In this document: piece by piece, positions 1 through 11,278 of the stretch
How positions within the stretch are numbered: the stretch's first letter is position 1
Layout: each line of letters opens with the position of its first letter
Origin: Pleurostoma richardsiae
Taxonomy: Eukaryota; Ascomycota; Sordariomycetes; Calosphaeriales; Pleurostomataceae
NCBI GenBank assembly: GCA_030052745.1
Contig: JANBVO010000073.1
Coordinates: 1-64,000, forward strand
Length of the DNA: 64,000 bases
Direction: 5' to 3'
The notes under the pieces: generated by a model
Database searches by the model: none
What the model was told of the DNA's origin: nothing
Seen by the model: only the letters and a program-made list of their open reading frames with translations
Made by a program: the position numbers and the translations under genes

Positions 1-2
1 TT

Positions 3-467
3 CCTCGTGGGCAGTTTGCGCGCGACATGACATTGCTCCGGACCTATCGTCAAACTTCCGAACTCGACGAGACGATACGGGATTTTTTTTATTTTCGTCT
101 CGAAAAGGCATATTATGACAACGGGGAGTATCTTTCGCAGGAAGAAGTGCATCACACTGGGCGGTCTTGTGTGTTCTCTCTTGACCAACTCATCCAGGCT
201 GGACTACATGACCTGTATCCTGAATTTGCAGATCCTTCTGCAATGGGGTCATGGACAAACCGCGTGGGAAGTCTTCGTTCAGGATGGTCCATTGAGCATA
301 CAACAAGCCAGGTCGATATACAAAGAGCGTTCGAGGTGGCTAGGGCATGCTTCAATACGTTCAATGCACTTGAACGGAAATTCGTCATGCAAGTTATCTT
401 CAACGAATATACGGTGGTCAGAACCGGTTGCATCTATGGCCCATGGAGCAGAATGATACACCATTAG
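3..467 (+). CDS. hypothetical protein fragment, 5' end outside window
   Basis: An open frame runs from the left edge to a stop at 467. The first Met codon is at 27, but the frame stays open upstream (PRGQFARD), so the true start probably lies outside the window. The translation (about 150 aa) has balanced composition with Trp, Tyr and Phe scattered as in a folded protein (for example FFYFRLEKAYYDNGEYL). I recognise no domain, signal peptide or membrane segment. The 3' side abuts a dispersed repeat beginning near 490, so the gene may have been cut by repeat insertion. The function is unknown and the call rests only on protein-like composition. Confidence 0.35.
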   Translation, partial: PRGQFARDMTLLRTYRQTSELDETIRDFFYFRLEKAYYDNGEYLSQEEVHHTGRSCVFSLDQLIQAGLHDLYPEFADPSAMGSWTNRVGSLRSGWSIEHTTSQVDIQRAFEVARACFNTFNALERKFVMQVIFNEYTVVRTGCIYGPWSRMIHH

Positions 468-489
468 ACATGAATGACTCGCGCGAAGG

Positions 490-920
490 ATAAGGATGAA
501 GTCTAGTCTATGCGAATGACAGAGTGAAGGCTTTCAGTGAGCTTTTGGATGATTGGAGTCTGAGGGTGAGGCAAGTTTTTGTGTCAAGAAATGGAGGGGG
601 GCTGACCTTGCCTGTCAGTGATCTGCCAGCATCCTCACATTGGATACTTTTGGTGTGAAATGTTGTCGTCTTGCTGCCAGTGGTTCACTTTTGTGTACGG
701 CAGCCCAGGGTAACGCATGAGAGCAAATATGCCTTCCTGACGCATGTACAGTATCACAGAGAGGGTTGTTCGATGGTTGAGTCGTCACTGGGGTTCAGCC
801 GGCTTGAAATGCGATACAGCTTTGTACCTATATTCCTGGACATACAGCACTGCGTGCCTAGCTCAAATAGGCTTTCGACTGTTGGTGACTCATTCCCGGC
901 CTTAGTTTTAGCTTAGGCGT
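490..920 (-). repeat. dispersed repeat, non-mutated copy (pairs with 24361-24745)
   Basis: The reverse complement of about 490-905 aligns along its length with 24361-24745. Most differences are C-to-T or G-to-A, with the second copy always the AT-richer one, as expected of RIP. Matching landmarks include 'aatgagtcaccaacag' against 'aataagttactaatag', and 'aggaaggcatatttgctc' against 'aagaaggtatatttactt'. The adjoining stretch to 1255 reads, on the minus strand, as a charged Lys/Glu-rich peptide broken by stops (for example KKAKDVKSKVKRLEKDF) and may belong to the same unit. The identity of the repeat is unknown. Confidence 0.6.
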
Positions 921-1255
921 TTGCTTTGCCGTACGAGTGACTTTATTGACGTCCTTACGAAAGATGTAAATCTCGTACTCAATCTTGTTAAAGCGTACCG
1001 TTACTCCGTTAATGCCTTCAATTATATCGCGTATCTTATTAACGGCCTTAATTTATGCTTACAGACCTTGAGTGTTATTATCGTATATTACATTATGCTT
1101 TACGAACTACTTATCGAAGTAACCAGCCTTCTCGTCAACCGTCTTGACCTCCTTATCGAATCTTACTAAGTATTTCTTCGAAAAGTCCTTTTAGTCGTTA
1201 AAGTCTTTTTCGAGGCGCTTAACCTTACTCTTGACATCCTTGGCTTTCTTCTCAG

Positions 1256-1641
1256 TGTAACGATCCAGGTATCCCTTAGGTAGGTAACTGGGCTTAGGGG
1301 TTTATGTTATCAGAGGGTAGAGGGCGTGCACTGAGACGAATGCTTGGATCGCAGCTATTGAAGCTTGGTACAGTGATTGATTGCTGGAGAGCTAAGCTCT
1401 CCAGAAGGTTCTAAGCTATGGAATGAGTGTGGTCTTATATAGACAATTGATTTCCTTGGATCACTTGGCTCACGAGGATCACCTCCGTGATCCTGTCGCT
1501 CCTGGTGATCCTAGATCACCAACGGTGGTCTGTGCCGGATAGTGATCCTGCTCTTATCTTATCTACTCGTGATCCGTAATTCTGCCTTGCTTGACCGCCA
1601 GGCCTGGTGCCTGAGGGGCGGCCGGCATTATGGCCGTGACA
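1256..1641 (+). mobile_element. solo LTR, family A, plus orientation
   Basis: This 386-bp block starts TGTAACGATCC and ends GGCCGTGACA, with TG..CA ends. It is near-identical to the solo LTR at 23581-23975 and shares the internal landmarks 'gagggtagagggcgtg' and 'gtggtcttatatagacaa'. The 5-bp flanks (ctcag and gatcg) do not match, so it has lost its target duplication or is the stub of a rearranged element. No internal retrotransposon genes adjoin it. It shows little RIP, which suggests it is recent or escaped mutation. Confidence 0.75.
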
Positions 1642-1745
1642 GATCGGCGACTTGTAAATTGAAACTACTCTTCTGTGTCAAATTCGAAAAATGAAGAGAA
1701 TAGCAGATAAATTCGTCCCGAGAATTTCAAGAAGATGTATTCATG

Positions 1746-2064
1746 TGTCATGGCCAGAATGCCGGCCGCCCCTCAGGCACTAGGCCTGGCGGTGGAGCAA
1801 GGCAGAATCCGGGTCACGAGTAGATAAGATAAGATAGATCACCACGATCACGGAGCACGCTTCCTTAGCAAGACTCACGATTCCGATCGTAAGCCAGCAA
1901 AATCAATTGTCTATATAAGACCACACTCATTCCATAGCTTAGAACCTTCTTAAGAGAATAGCTCTTTAGTAATTAAACGCATTATACTAAGCTTCAATAG
2001 TTACGATCCAAGCATCTCTCTCAGTGGACGCCCTCTACCTCTAAAAGCTACCTAGATGGTTACA
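1746..2064 (-). mobile_element. solo LTR, family A, minus orientation, TCATG target duplication
   Basis: The reverse complement of the family A LTR runs from TGTCATGGCC to a terminal TTACA. It is flanked on both sides by the identical 5 bases TCATG (1741-1745 and 2065-2069), the duplication expected of an LTR-retrotransposon integration. It is shorter and more diverged than the copy 104 bp to its left, so it is probably older. No coding part remains, so it is a solo LTR fossil. Confidence 0.8.
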
Positions 2065-2069
2065 TCATG

Positions 2070-3537
2070 TTGAACAAAAGCCATAGGTGATTTATCTTTT
2101 AACTCATTGCTGCGATCGCGACGCCCTTGCTGACACTAAGGTATACCGGCAGATACGGCCATTCCTTTCCACAGATCTGCCGTAATGAATCAGGGGCTAC
2201 GGGATAGCAATACACCCTATAGACACAGGAGAGCTCGCCGTAAGGGAGAAACGGGCACTAGCTGATGCGTCTCCAGTTGAGAGTTCGGATCTCTTTTCGC
2301 AGTTTCTTTGTCATGTTATCTTCATGACTCATCAGACCGTTGCAACCGAAATAGTGGGCACATCAAACCGAACAAAGAAGATAAAGTTGGATGCAACCCT
2401 TCGCTTACTCTGCAGGTTTGCGCAAATTGACATCATTGACCATTGTTAATTTGCCTTGACTTGTCTGGAGTCACACCACTGAAGCTCGGCAAGCCACTCG
2501 GGCTGCCAGCGTCTCCCGGAGTTGGTTGATTTTTTACTATATTATTAGCAGCAGAGCGAGGATCCGAGCGAGCAAGGCTAACGGTATGCTCAGGATCGGA
2601 GACGGCAGGGATAGCCCAGGTCTAGAGATACCGAGAATCAGAACCAGCGGCGAGAGACCCGACCGTTGTCGTCGTGGCCGCTTCTCTAGCGCCCGTTCTG
2701 TGTCGATGCGCTCCGAGACAAGGACCCGTGATAACACCGCTTTCCGTAAGCAGCGTGAGAAATCCAGGAGATAATCACCGATAACCATCAGCTTGTAAAG
2801 AACCGATAAGAACGGCTGTAGTTGCCAGCCGATATTAACCAGTCGCTGATACAGTACAGCAACCTTGGATTGCCCACTCTTGCTTACACGTATGTACTTG
2901 TAGGCCCACCATCAGTGGAACATACGCGACTGTGCGCCATCACTGCTCATCCTGATCATGCGTGGCATTTTGCTCCCAATTGGTCGAATTGCCTATCAAA
3001 GTTCAGTTCCTGGGCCGCGAGTTAAGCGAAGGGGCAGTGTGCCCCACATACTGTTGTACCACGGCACCTCCTTCCTGCCTCTGCTCTCTGATTGGCGACG
3101 ACTTACTCGCTGCTCATGCGACTTACTCACAAGGGCGAGACGAGGTTCACACTGGCACCTCAGGCGAGCGCAGCAGTGTCTGCAATAGAATTGAGTTTGA
3201 CGCTAGTCAGCAACAACGGGGAGAACAGCGGGGATCATAGCCTTCGAGACCAAGAACTTTCATTGTCATTCATGGGAGATGCCTGCAACACCAAATGCTT
3301 TACCATGAGGCGTATCTCGATTTCACCTGTGGCGAATAACCTACACTAGTGTCCTAGCTTTACTGAGCGATAGAATTCCGAATAGCGTCTATTCCTCGGA
3401 TTTCGGATATCATGCTCCATATAACAGAACTTTCATTCCTGTCAGGACTCCTGCTCACAGACCATCTCATTCTTCTGCCTGGGTATATTGCTCTGCTCAT
3501 CATCGGGACCGTTTCAAGAGACCATTTCCCTCTAAAC
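2070..3537. other. intergenic, nothing recognised
   Basis: About 1.5 kb between the LTR pair and the Zn2Cys6 gene. Short open frames on both strands (for example 2526-2788) are compositionally biased (Arg/Ser-rich) and mirror one another, so I do not call them genes. The last few hundred bases presumably contain the promoter of the regulator starting at 3538, but no TATA box or CT-rich block stands out. Confidence 0.4.
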
Positions 3538-5802
3538 ATGTCTAGAGAGCATATAACTTTGACTGCTTGTTCTAACTGCCGGAAAAAGAGGACAAAGGTG
3601 AGCCCCCATGACCCTTGTTCTCTGTATCTCCTTCGGCACAGATCCTGCTTGATATGATATTCTTTATCTTTGACTCGTGTTCCTGGCTGCCGACCAAGGA
3701 GCCCGTCTCGAGTGGTATTATGTCAAGATCCAAAACACCATTCTGACCCAGCTTAGTGTGATGGCAGAACACCATGTGGACGGTGCAGCTCCAGGGACGA
3801 CAGATGTCGCTACGAGAGTAAGAGGTGGCGGACGAAGGGCCAGCTGCGCGCCGAGATCGACGGACTTCGTACCCAACTCCGTCAGTCGCGTATAGTCCTT
3901 GGAGCCCTGACCTCAGGGGACGACTATCATCTCATTTTGGGCAGATTACGCAAAGGAGAGGCCGTTGCCACCATCGCTAGAAGCCTTCATGTCCAAATGA
4001 AGGAATTGGCCAAATTTGACATCTGTTCGGCATCCGATGCATCGTGCCTCTCTCCAGGTTCTATCGGAAGAGATGCCGGCGCCATGGATAGCCGGTTTCT
4101 CGACTTGGAGGCGTCTCCCCGGAGACACGCAAAGGAATATCAGATTGAGATTGGCGCAGATCCAACTGACCTGTGGCCGCCGACACCTTCTCAGACCTGC
4201 CGGGAGACCTCGGACGATGAGACCGAAACCTGGAAGGTTTCTGCTTCCCGTAACAGCTTCTCTGTGTCAGAGCCGGCAACCAACACCAATGTTTCACGAT
4301 GCAGTCCCTCCTCATGTTTGCTCTCACTACCGGCCGTCAACGCCACGAAAGGCGGATGTTGGACAGGAGTGATACACGACGACCATCTTATGAGACACCT
4401 CCTCTTCTGCTACTTCTCTTGGGAGCATCCTATCTTCACATTAATATGCAAAAAGCCTTTCCAAGTTGACTTTGAAGATGGTCGGAAGCGATACTGCTCC
4501 CCGGCTCTGGTCAGCGCCATCCTTGCTGTCGCGTGCCGCTTTCTAGACTCCTCCGCCGGCATCAGTAACACGGGCGAGCTCGCAGATCGCTTCGCTGAGG
4601 AATCCCGTCAACTGATTAGCCTGGAACATAATAAGTCCAGCCTAACCAGTCTTCAGGCAGTAGGCGTGCTTGCACTGAAAGAGGCAGCCCAGGGCCATGA
4701 GACAGAGAGTCGTCTACTGGCCAAACAATGTGCTGAACTAGCTGTCGCTGTCGCGCACGTCGCTGTAAAAGGAGAAACTGAAGACGATGAATACCGGAAG
4801 GTTAGGGCGACTGCCATCTGTGGTGCGCTATCCTTGTATCGGTTGGTCTTGCCACTAGTCGGTTTTCCTATCCTAATCTAACTTGATTTTAGCGTGTTGT
4901 CCCTGGTCAAGGCGTCCTGCGCTTCTCACGGCAGCCAGAGACTAGGGGATCCCGTGATTGAGGAGGATGAACCTGTGTTTCTTTCAGACGGTTAGTAGTA
5001 TGGCTCATTTGGACTTACGACGTCTTTACTGACAAAGAAGATATGCAAGGTGTATTCTACTCGCATGTGCCCTATTGTGAATCTAACGGCAGACTTATAT
5101 TTGAGCTTACGGATTTGGCTTATACTTCGCTCTCCGAATTGTTTATTCATAAGCAGCCGATCAAGAACGAAGATCTGATAGCAGCCTACACAAAATATCT
5201 ATCCTGGTACGACACAACATTCGAGAACCGTCGTCCCGAGGCCGCCTGTACACCGGCCGCGCTCTTCCTACAGTGAGTTGTGAGGGCCGTGAAGCATAGC
5301 AGCATGTGTAAAAGGCTAACTAGCCGTCAGCATCTGCTTCCAATTTTATATGATGTTGCTCTTCCGCCCCTTCCTTCACTTCGATATCATTGGCCCTGGG
5401 CTGTCCACTCGGGCCGTGTGCCTCGAGGCCGCCCAGGCTATCTCCAGGCTTACCTCCTCCTTTTCCAGGCTATTCACTCTCCGACATGTGCCCTGTTTTC
5501 TTCCCTCCTTAGTCTTGGCCGCAACATTGACCCAAGTATCTCCTGAGCTGCTCCCTGCTCTGCAGTCTCTCCACCCTCTGGTCCGACAGCGAGTCGGTGC
5601 AAACGAACAGCTAAAGCTAAGCCGGCCTGTGACCGTGGCCCCTTTCTGGGAGGTCTCGACTCTCTATTCGGATAGTGTCTCCGCGCTTGTTATGGGTACG
5701 TCACAGCTTGCTGATATGAGCGAATGCCACCCCTTGGCGGCTGACGGGTTGCGCGTCCTGGCCGACCTTCGCGCTACGTTGAGGGTGGAAGTACTGCAAT
5801 GA
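3538..5802 (+). CDS. Zn2Cys6 fungal transcription factor with fungal_trans domain
   Basis: A nuclear DNA-binding regulator. Five exons read through: 3538-3597, 3757-4841, 4893-4990, 5041-5272 and 5331-5802, giving 648 aa. The first intron (159 bp) splits the zinc cluster. Joined, it gives Cys11, 14, 21, 27, 30 and 37 with spacing C-x2-C-x6-C-x5-C-x2-C-x6-C, the canonical binuclear cluster. A basic linker (KRWRTKGQLRAEIDGLRTQL) follows, resembling the short coiled coil used for dimerisation. The middle and C-terminal parts look like the fungal_trans (PF04082-type) middle homology region; the last exon (HICFQFYMMLLFRPFLHF) resembles the matching part of nirA/NIT4-like regulators. Intron 4842-4892 has a weak donor (gttggt) but restores frame and has a CTAAT branch site. 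The target is unknown; the divergent dehydratase/lyase pair downstream is one candidate (inference). Confidence 0.88.
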
Positions 5803-8183
5803 GTCTTAGCCGGCGACGAGTGGAATATGGTGGGAATCAAGTTAATGATTCGGCTCTCCTCTCCTGATCGCGGTATGTTTTTGGTGTTGTCCAGAGGCGA
5901 ATGGGTTCCTTGATTCTCGTCCTTGAGGCGTTCGGATTCGCCATCAGTTATATTTAGACTCGGACGATCGCAGGAAAATGAATATGTCTAGGATCTCACG
6001 ATCTAAAAGCTGATGCTGAATTTCATGTCCTGTTTCCTTCTAATCCGGTTGCGAGAACAGAGTACTTATCGACACTGGATCAGATTCTGACCAACATGAG
6101 AAACCCGTGCCACTGTGCTTCAGCACACGACAGATTACTACGCACATTGATGAACAGCAGGTTGTGCTTTACGAATGGTCTTAATTGTTTCTGCACGACC
6201 TTCTCCAGTTCGTAACTGCCAATCGGCATTCTGACACTTCTCACCCCGCTCTTGTTGCTAGTGTTCGTATTGTGATGGTGGCATGTTCATCCGCAAGCTA
6301 ACTTGACCTTCACCGTATCTGTCGCCTTTGCTCTGATGGACACGCCCTCTGGTGGCGCTGGCCTCCATCTCCATCTAGTGCTTCTCTCGCATAACTCTAG
6401 TCCAGAGTTGCATCGCTCATTTTATCGCGAAATCTTCGTTCATTCCGCTTGCTTGTCAATATCACTGGGGTTGGAGTCAGGTCAATGGGCGCTTTTAGGT
6501 GAAACTGCTCTGAGCACTGGCACGATCCATTTCTTCCAGCAAACGAAAGAACACCGCTTGCGAGACGAAACCAGTGCCGTAGCTTCCCCGACTTGCCGTA
6601 CCATGTTTATCTCCAGATCACTAATCGCTGTTGTACAAGGCCCTTGGGCGGGAGATGAAAGGAGCCAGACACGAATGGGTGCGAGCTGTTAGCATTTAGT
6701 GTACAACTTATACAGTACAAATGCGGTTTGCGCAGGAGTCAGGGACTAAGCGGGGAGCGTCCGGTGGGTCTTGTGGACATGGTCACAAGTAACGGGGTAG
6801 TCGGCTCAGACCTTTTCCTTCCCGAGAACATAGGTGTATCTCCAAATCGCGAAACTGGATCGACAAGTCCAGAAATTTCGAACGCGACATCTACATTCCA
6901 GGTCACCCCTCGATTGCGATGCTACAACTCAACTGTTCACGGTATGGTGACGACCAAGACAGTTAGTGGCAATATAATATTTGAATGCAGAATCTCGATC
7001 CCGAGATTGAATTAATACCTTGCCGCCGGTTTCCTCTGAATGTTGATCCACCACGCCGCACGGTGGGGAATGTTGTCCTGCCTCCTCGACACTGCAGCCG
7101 ATCTTCGGACTATAACAGGGGCGTTTCGGAGGTTTATACTCTCAGTTTACAGATATCTCACGAGGCCTAGACTTGACCCAAATGATGCCAGCGCAAGACA
7201 AGACCAACAAGATAGCTGGCCAACGGACAAACATTGTCATCAGGGGCCTTCTTTTTCAAGGGACCAACCAAGGGTAACTTTATGAAATTTCCCTGTTATC
7301 GGCCCTTCAGACTTGACAGCCGTCTTATTCAGCAGTTTGTAGCCCACTAATAATCTCGTAGTCGATCGGAGCTAATTGCTGGTTACGCGAATTCAGAATT
7401 GTAAGGCTCTTCCACAACTCGCCTTGAGGTTTCGTGCTCGCAGCATTCGCTCCGACGCAGTTGTAGCGTTACAATCACGTCAGTCCACCCCGTTCTGCTA
7501 GCATGTTACCTGTGTGCGACTCTATCTTTCAGAATGGGCTCAGTGCCGTCCGATAGAGATAGCTTCTGGGGAGCAGTTATGTCCTTAAATTACGGAAGCG
7601 GGAGCTGACCATCCAGAGGAGACGGAGAGGGTGATAAAGATGTCCCGATGCGTTAAAAAGGTGACGCTGCAGCAGCTCTCATGCAGGGGGCAAGCAGGAA
7701 GTCAAGAATGCATACAATAACTGGGTTTCTGCGGCTCAGCCAACACGGACTAGTTCGACCCCACCTTATCGCCTTCGTCTGAGCGTCACCGGCATCGTGT
7801 TCATCTCAATAGGCATAGCTCGTGCTGTGAATATACTGACATCTAGCCAACCATATCAGCAACGACAGTTTTCGATACCGTCCCTGAATCTTCTGCATTC
7901 CAGGGGATGGTGGAGGTTCGCCTTCCCCCTGAAAGGGGGACGCTAAGGAAGAAGAGAGCGGGGAGGAGGGAGGGAGGGAGTAGGTGGGTAATAAGATAGC
8001 GACTTCCTGGCGAAGGTAATGCCTTTCATCAACTTAGCACCTTTGATCCATGATCATGGTCCATGTTCAATCTTTCATCTCTTCCCTGTTATCTCGTCCT
8101 CTTATGCCCAAGAGAAAGCTGCTTGAAGGTTCTTCCCTCAGTTGCCATAGTCCGCGAGACATTCTGCTGTACATCCTTCAATA
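5803..8183. promoter_or_regulatory. long non-coding stretch upstream of the TEA/ATTS gene
   Basis: No convincing coding frame in 2.4 kb; candidate frames at 6303-6692 and 6728-7015 have unlikely composition and no splice partners. The stretch holds a purine-rich run (gggaggagggagggag, about 7960-7981) and pyrimidine-rich segments just before the start at 8184. A long leader and upstream region is common for fungal developmental regulators, so part of this may be promoter or 5' UTR (inference). Confidence 0.4.
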
Positions 8184-11110
8184 ATGATGGAGCCTCCGTG
8201 CTCAGTGTTGCCGTCACAGCGGCTCTTAACGTCACTAGATGACCAGGACGACAGTCTGCTGTCAAGTTCGAAGCAGCCGCTGACGTGGCCGGTCGATAAT
8301 GCGCAGCAGCAGAGTCACCAGTGCATCAGGCTCTTGACTTCATACTCTCAAGGATCTCCTCTCACATCACGCCCTCCCCCTAGTTGGCCGATACTAGTGC
8401 CGCCCATTGTTCCGACTCAGTCAATGTGGTCCCTTTACAATTCCACTGGCCACAAGCTCCAGGTGCAACAGAGACAGCTGCAGAATGGGAGTATAGACGG
8501 CGTTAATCCGATCTACCTCTCACCTGAGTTCAAAGAGTACCGGAGGAGACAGGCAGAGAAACCCGACCAGAAGTGGCCAGACCTGTTAGAAGATGCATTT
8601 CTTGATGGTTAGTACTCCCTTTAATCGCGCATAACTGGGCGACACGGGCGGTTATGGTACTCACCGCTCCTCATGCAGCCGTGCTATTGATCCCTCAGAT
8701 GGGAAGGAAGAAATTTCCCATGAAGAACCAGCTCTATGGCCGAAATATGCTGATATCCGAGTATCTTTGGATTGCTTATCTCTACTCTCTACCTGCTGAA
8801 GCGGAACCCAACCCCCTGGAATGGCGCAGAGGACGAAAGCAAGTATCGAGTCATATGCAGGTTCTGAAAAGCTTCTTTATACACCATCGATTCTGTAAGT
8901 GCCTCGTTCAGTAAGGAGATGTCGATTCTACACCAAGCATTTTGGATGCATATGTTCCTGCTCGATCCATTGATTTAGGTTCATTCGCTGACTAAACTAT
9001 CTGCTATGTTATGATAGGTCATCTCTTCTTTGGCAAGGAGAAGGATAAAAACTCAAACGTCCGGAAACATAAGAAGCTGAAAGATGATGTTAAATCAGAG
9101 TCGTTCAATACGAACCCGGTCCTGATTGCTCTGTCAGAAAATCGACTTCCGGAGGTGCAGCTCAACTACGAGTACCTAGGAGAGCTCCTTGCTTCGGACG
9201 CTCTAGTGGCAGTCAAGCCGCGCAGATGCCGAATCTACGTTTCAACCAAGAAGGTTCACACCGATCTTGACCAGAACATCTCTCATGATACCGAGGGAAT
9301 CGACAATAACTCTGCGCTCCCTTGCAGGTACAATTACAACTGCTTAGAGGACCGATCGGACCGCGAGGAGAAAGATTTGGTCATCCGACAAGAATTGCTC
9401 CACGAGTACACATGGAACATGACGCAGCGCGAATCAATCTCGGTACGAGACCTTTCCCGAAAGTGGGAAAGCAACTTCCCAGAGCTGAACGAGGCATTCA
9501 AAGTCGCGGTACAGGATAGCCGGTGTGACATTCTACATATGCACGTCACTCTAGATATGCATGCTGCTGGTGGGATTCCGGACGGATCCGACCTCAACGG
9601 TATGGTCGATGTCACCATCACCCAGCCAGCCCTCCAGAGCCACAGGTGGAAAGTCATCACGCGTCTAGTACGCCCGCATGAGCTCTGCGGTGTTGCTGAG
9701 ACAATGCTATGCGAGATAACCAATGATATCGACGAGCTGTTCCAGCACGGTCTAGGGTGCGACGACATCAGGCCATATTGTAGCTGCATGCGTAGCCAGA
9801 ACGACCAAGATATTCGTCGCCTCCCATTCCCCGCCCAGCAGTGGGCAACTATCTTCGACCTCTCTGCGCAGTACCCGCCCTACCCTAAGGAGCGAGGAGC
9901 TGACCGTCACCACAGCACTGACGCTGAAGCGCAGAGGCACAGGACCAAGTTAACAAGCAACCGTCCTAACTATTTGTCCGAGTACCACGGGCGTAAGCGC
10001 CCCTACGGGCAAGACAAGTATGAGACGGGGGGACCGGCCACTCTCGACGGCTGCCTCACTCAGCTGGACCTCATTCGTCAAGTCGGTATGCTGCAGGAAA
10101 TGTGGTCACGGCCTCGGAAGGTACACGACCAGCAGGGCTGGACGCGGCGTGCCGTTATAGCCTGGACGTTTGACCAATACCATCCGAACCTGGATGCCAG
10201 GCACAAGACAGCCATGCTGAGTGCCGGCACTGAGTGGTGCTTCGTGACTGCGCTTGACTCGGACTCGTCTGAGTACCAGAAACAAATGTTCGTTACCAGG
10301 AAAGAGACCGTCCAGAGTAACCCGCGATTGTACGAGTGCCAGCTCGACAAGATGAAGACGGAAATCTTTAGTTCGCCGTCGGACATCTCACAATCCACGA
10401 AGCAGAAGCAGAATGATCTAGGCACTGCGGAGACTTACCGTTCACGTATGGATATACTGTCTAATTACGATCTCAACGACATTGGCGTCGTTGATTCGCT
10501 CCTGAGCGGGATCGCCTCGGCGCCACTTACGGCTCCTGTGCCACTTAGCTTCGATACCTCTGCGATAGGGATTTCTGACCAACTCGCAAAGGATACACAC
10601 TACTTACAGGCGCGTAAGTCGACCATGATGTCTGCAATGACTTTCCTCAATAGCAACCTGAAAGCTTTCGGTGCCAACGGATCCGTGTCGGACGTCGTCG
10701 ACAACACCAGCTGGAGGGCTGCCCCGCTGCACGGTGGGAGCCATCAGGCAGGTTCAGCGTTGGACTGGAACCGCGACCGTGCTCCAGAAGGGCCCAGCTG
10801 GAATCTTAGCAGCTCTGACTGGAATGGAGCACTGGATCTAGAAGCTGATCTGCTCGTACCGGACTGGATTATGGCTGCCTCGGACCACGGGACCCTATGG
10901 GCGAGAGCCATTGCACCAACGTGGCAGAGGATGGATGCGGAACTGAGCCAGTGGAAAAAGGAGCGATGCCTCGACGAACGGACAAACGCTGTGGAAGGTG
11001 GCGAGTTCGAAACGCAACCAACCAGGACCTCTCAGCAGGTCCCGGATCGCCAACCGCTACTTGATGGAAATTTTGACGATGTAACATACGACATTGGGCT
11101 ATATAATTAA
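8184..11110 (+). CDS. TEA/ATTS-domain transcription factor (AbaA/TEF family, diverged)
   Basis: A nuclear DNA-binding regulator of the TEA/ATTS class, whose fungal member AbaA controls conidiophore development. Three exons (8184-8607, 8679-8894, 9018-11110) give 910 aa. The TEA domain, about residues 130-217, spans both introns: WPDLLEDAFLD, then LLIPQMGRKKF, GRNMLISEYLWIAY, and RGRKQVSSHMQVLKSFF, which is the recognition-helix signature. Compared with AbaA as I remember it, the loop between GRN..EY and RKQVSSH is about a dozen residues longer (SLPAEAEPNPLEWRRG), and the first helix differs. It is therefore better called a paralogous TEA protein than AbaA itself. The long C-terminal half is open without interruption and has no domain I recognise. 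A second Met (8187) directly follows the first. Confidence 0.85.
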
Positions 11111-11278
11111 GACAGATGAACTATAGGTATCACTACATGAATATAGTATTCCCCCGAATACTTGCTTGGTTTGCATGCTAGTTGTAACTTCACGATATGC
11201 GCTAAGCTACGTTTCTATCATATTAGTAAGTCAATTAATGAGCATCGAGGTCAATTTTTCTTGGTCGGCTAGGTGAGT

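Noticed and set aside
1251-1646. A target duplication for the LTR at 1256
   Set aside because: The 5-mers ctcag and gatcg do not match in either orientation.
2526-2788. Overlapping frames on both strands, Arg-rich
   Set aside because: They mirror one another and show low-complexity bias; typical chance frames.
6303-7015. Plus-strand frames of 95-129 codons upstream of the TEA gene
   Set aside because: Composition is not protein-like, no splice partners exist, and there is no motif; treated as leader or promoter region.
8184-11110. Naming the TEA gene abaA
   Set aside because: The TEA domain differs from AbaA as remembered (longer loop, different first helix), so only the family is called.
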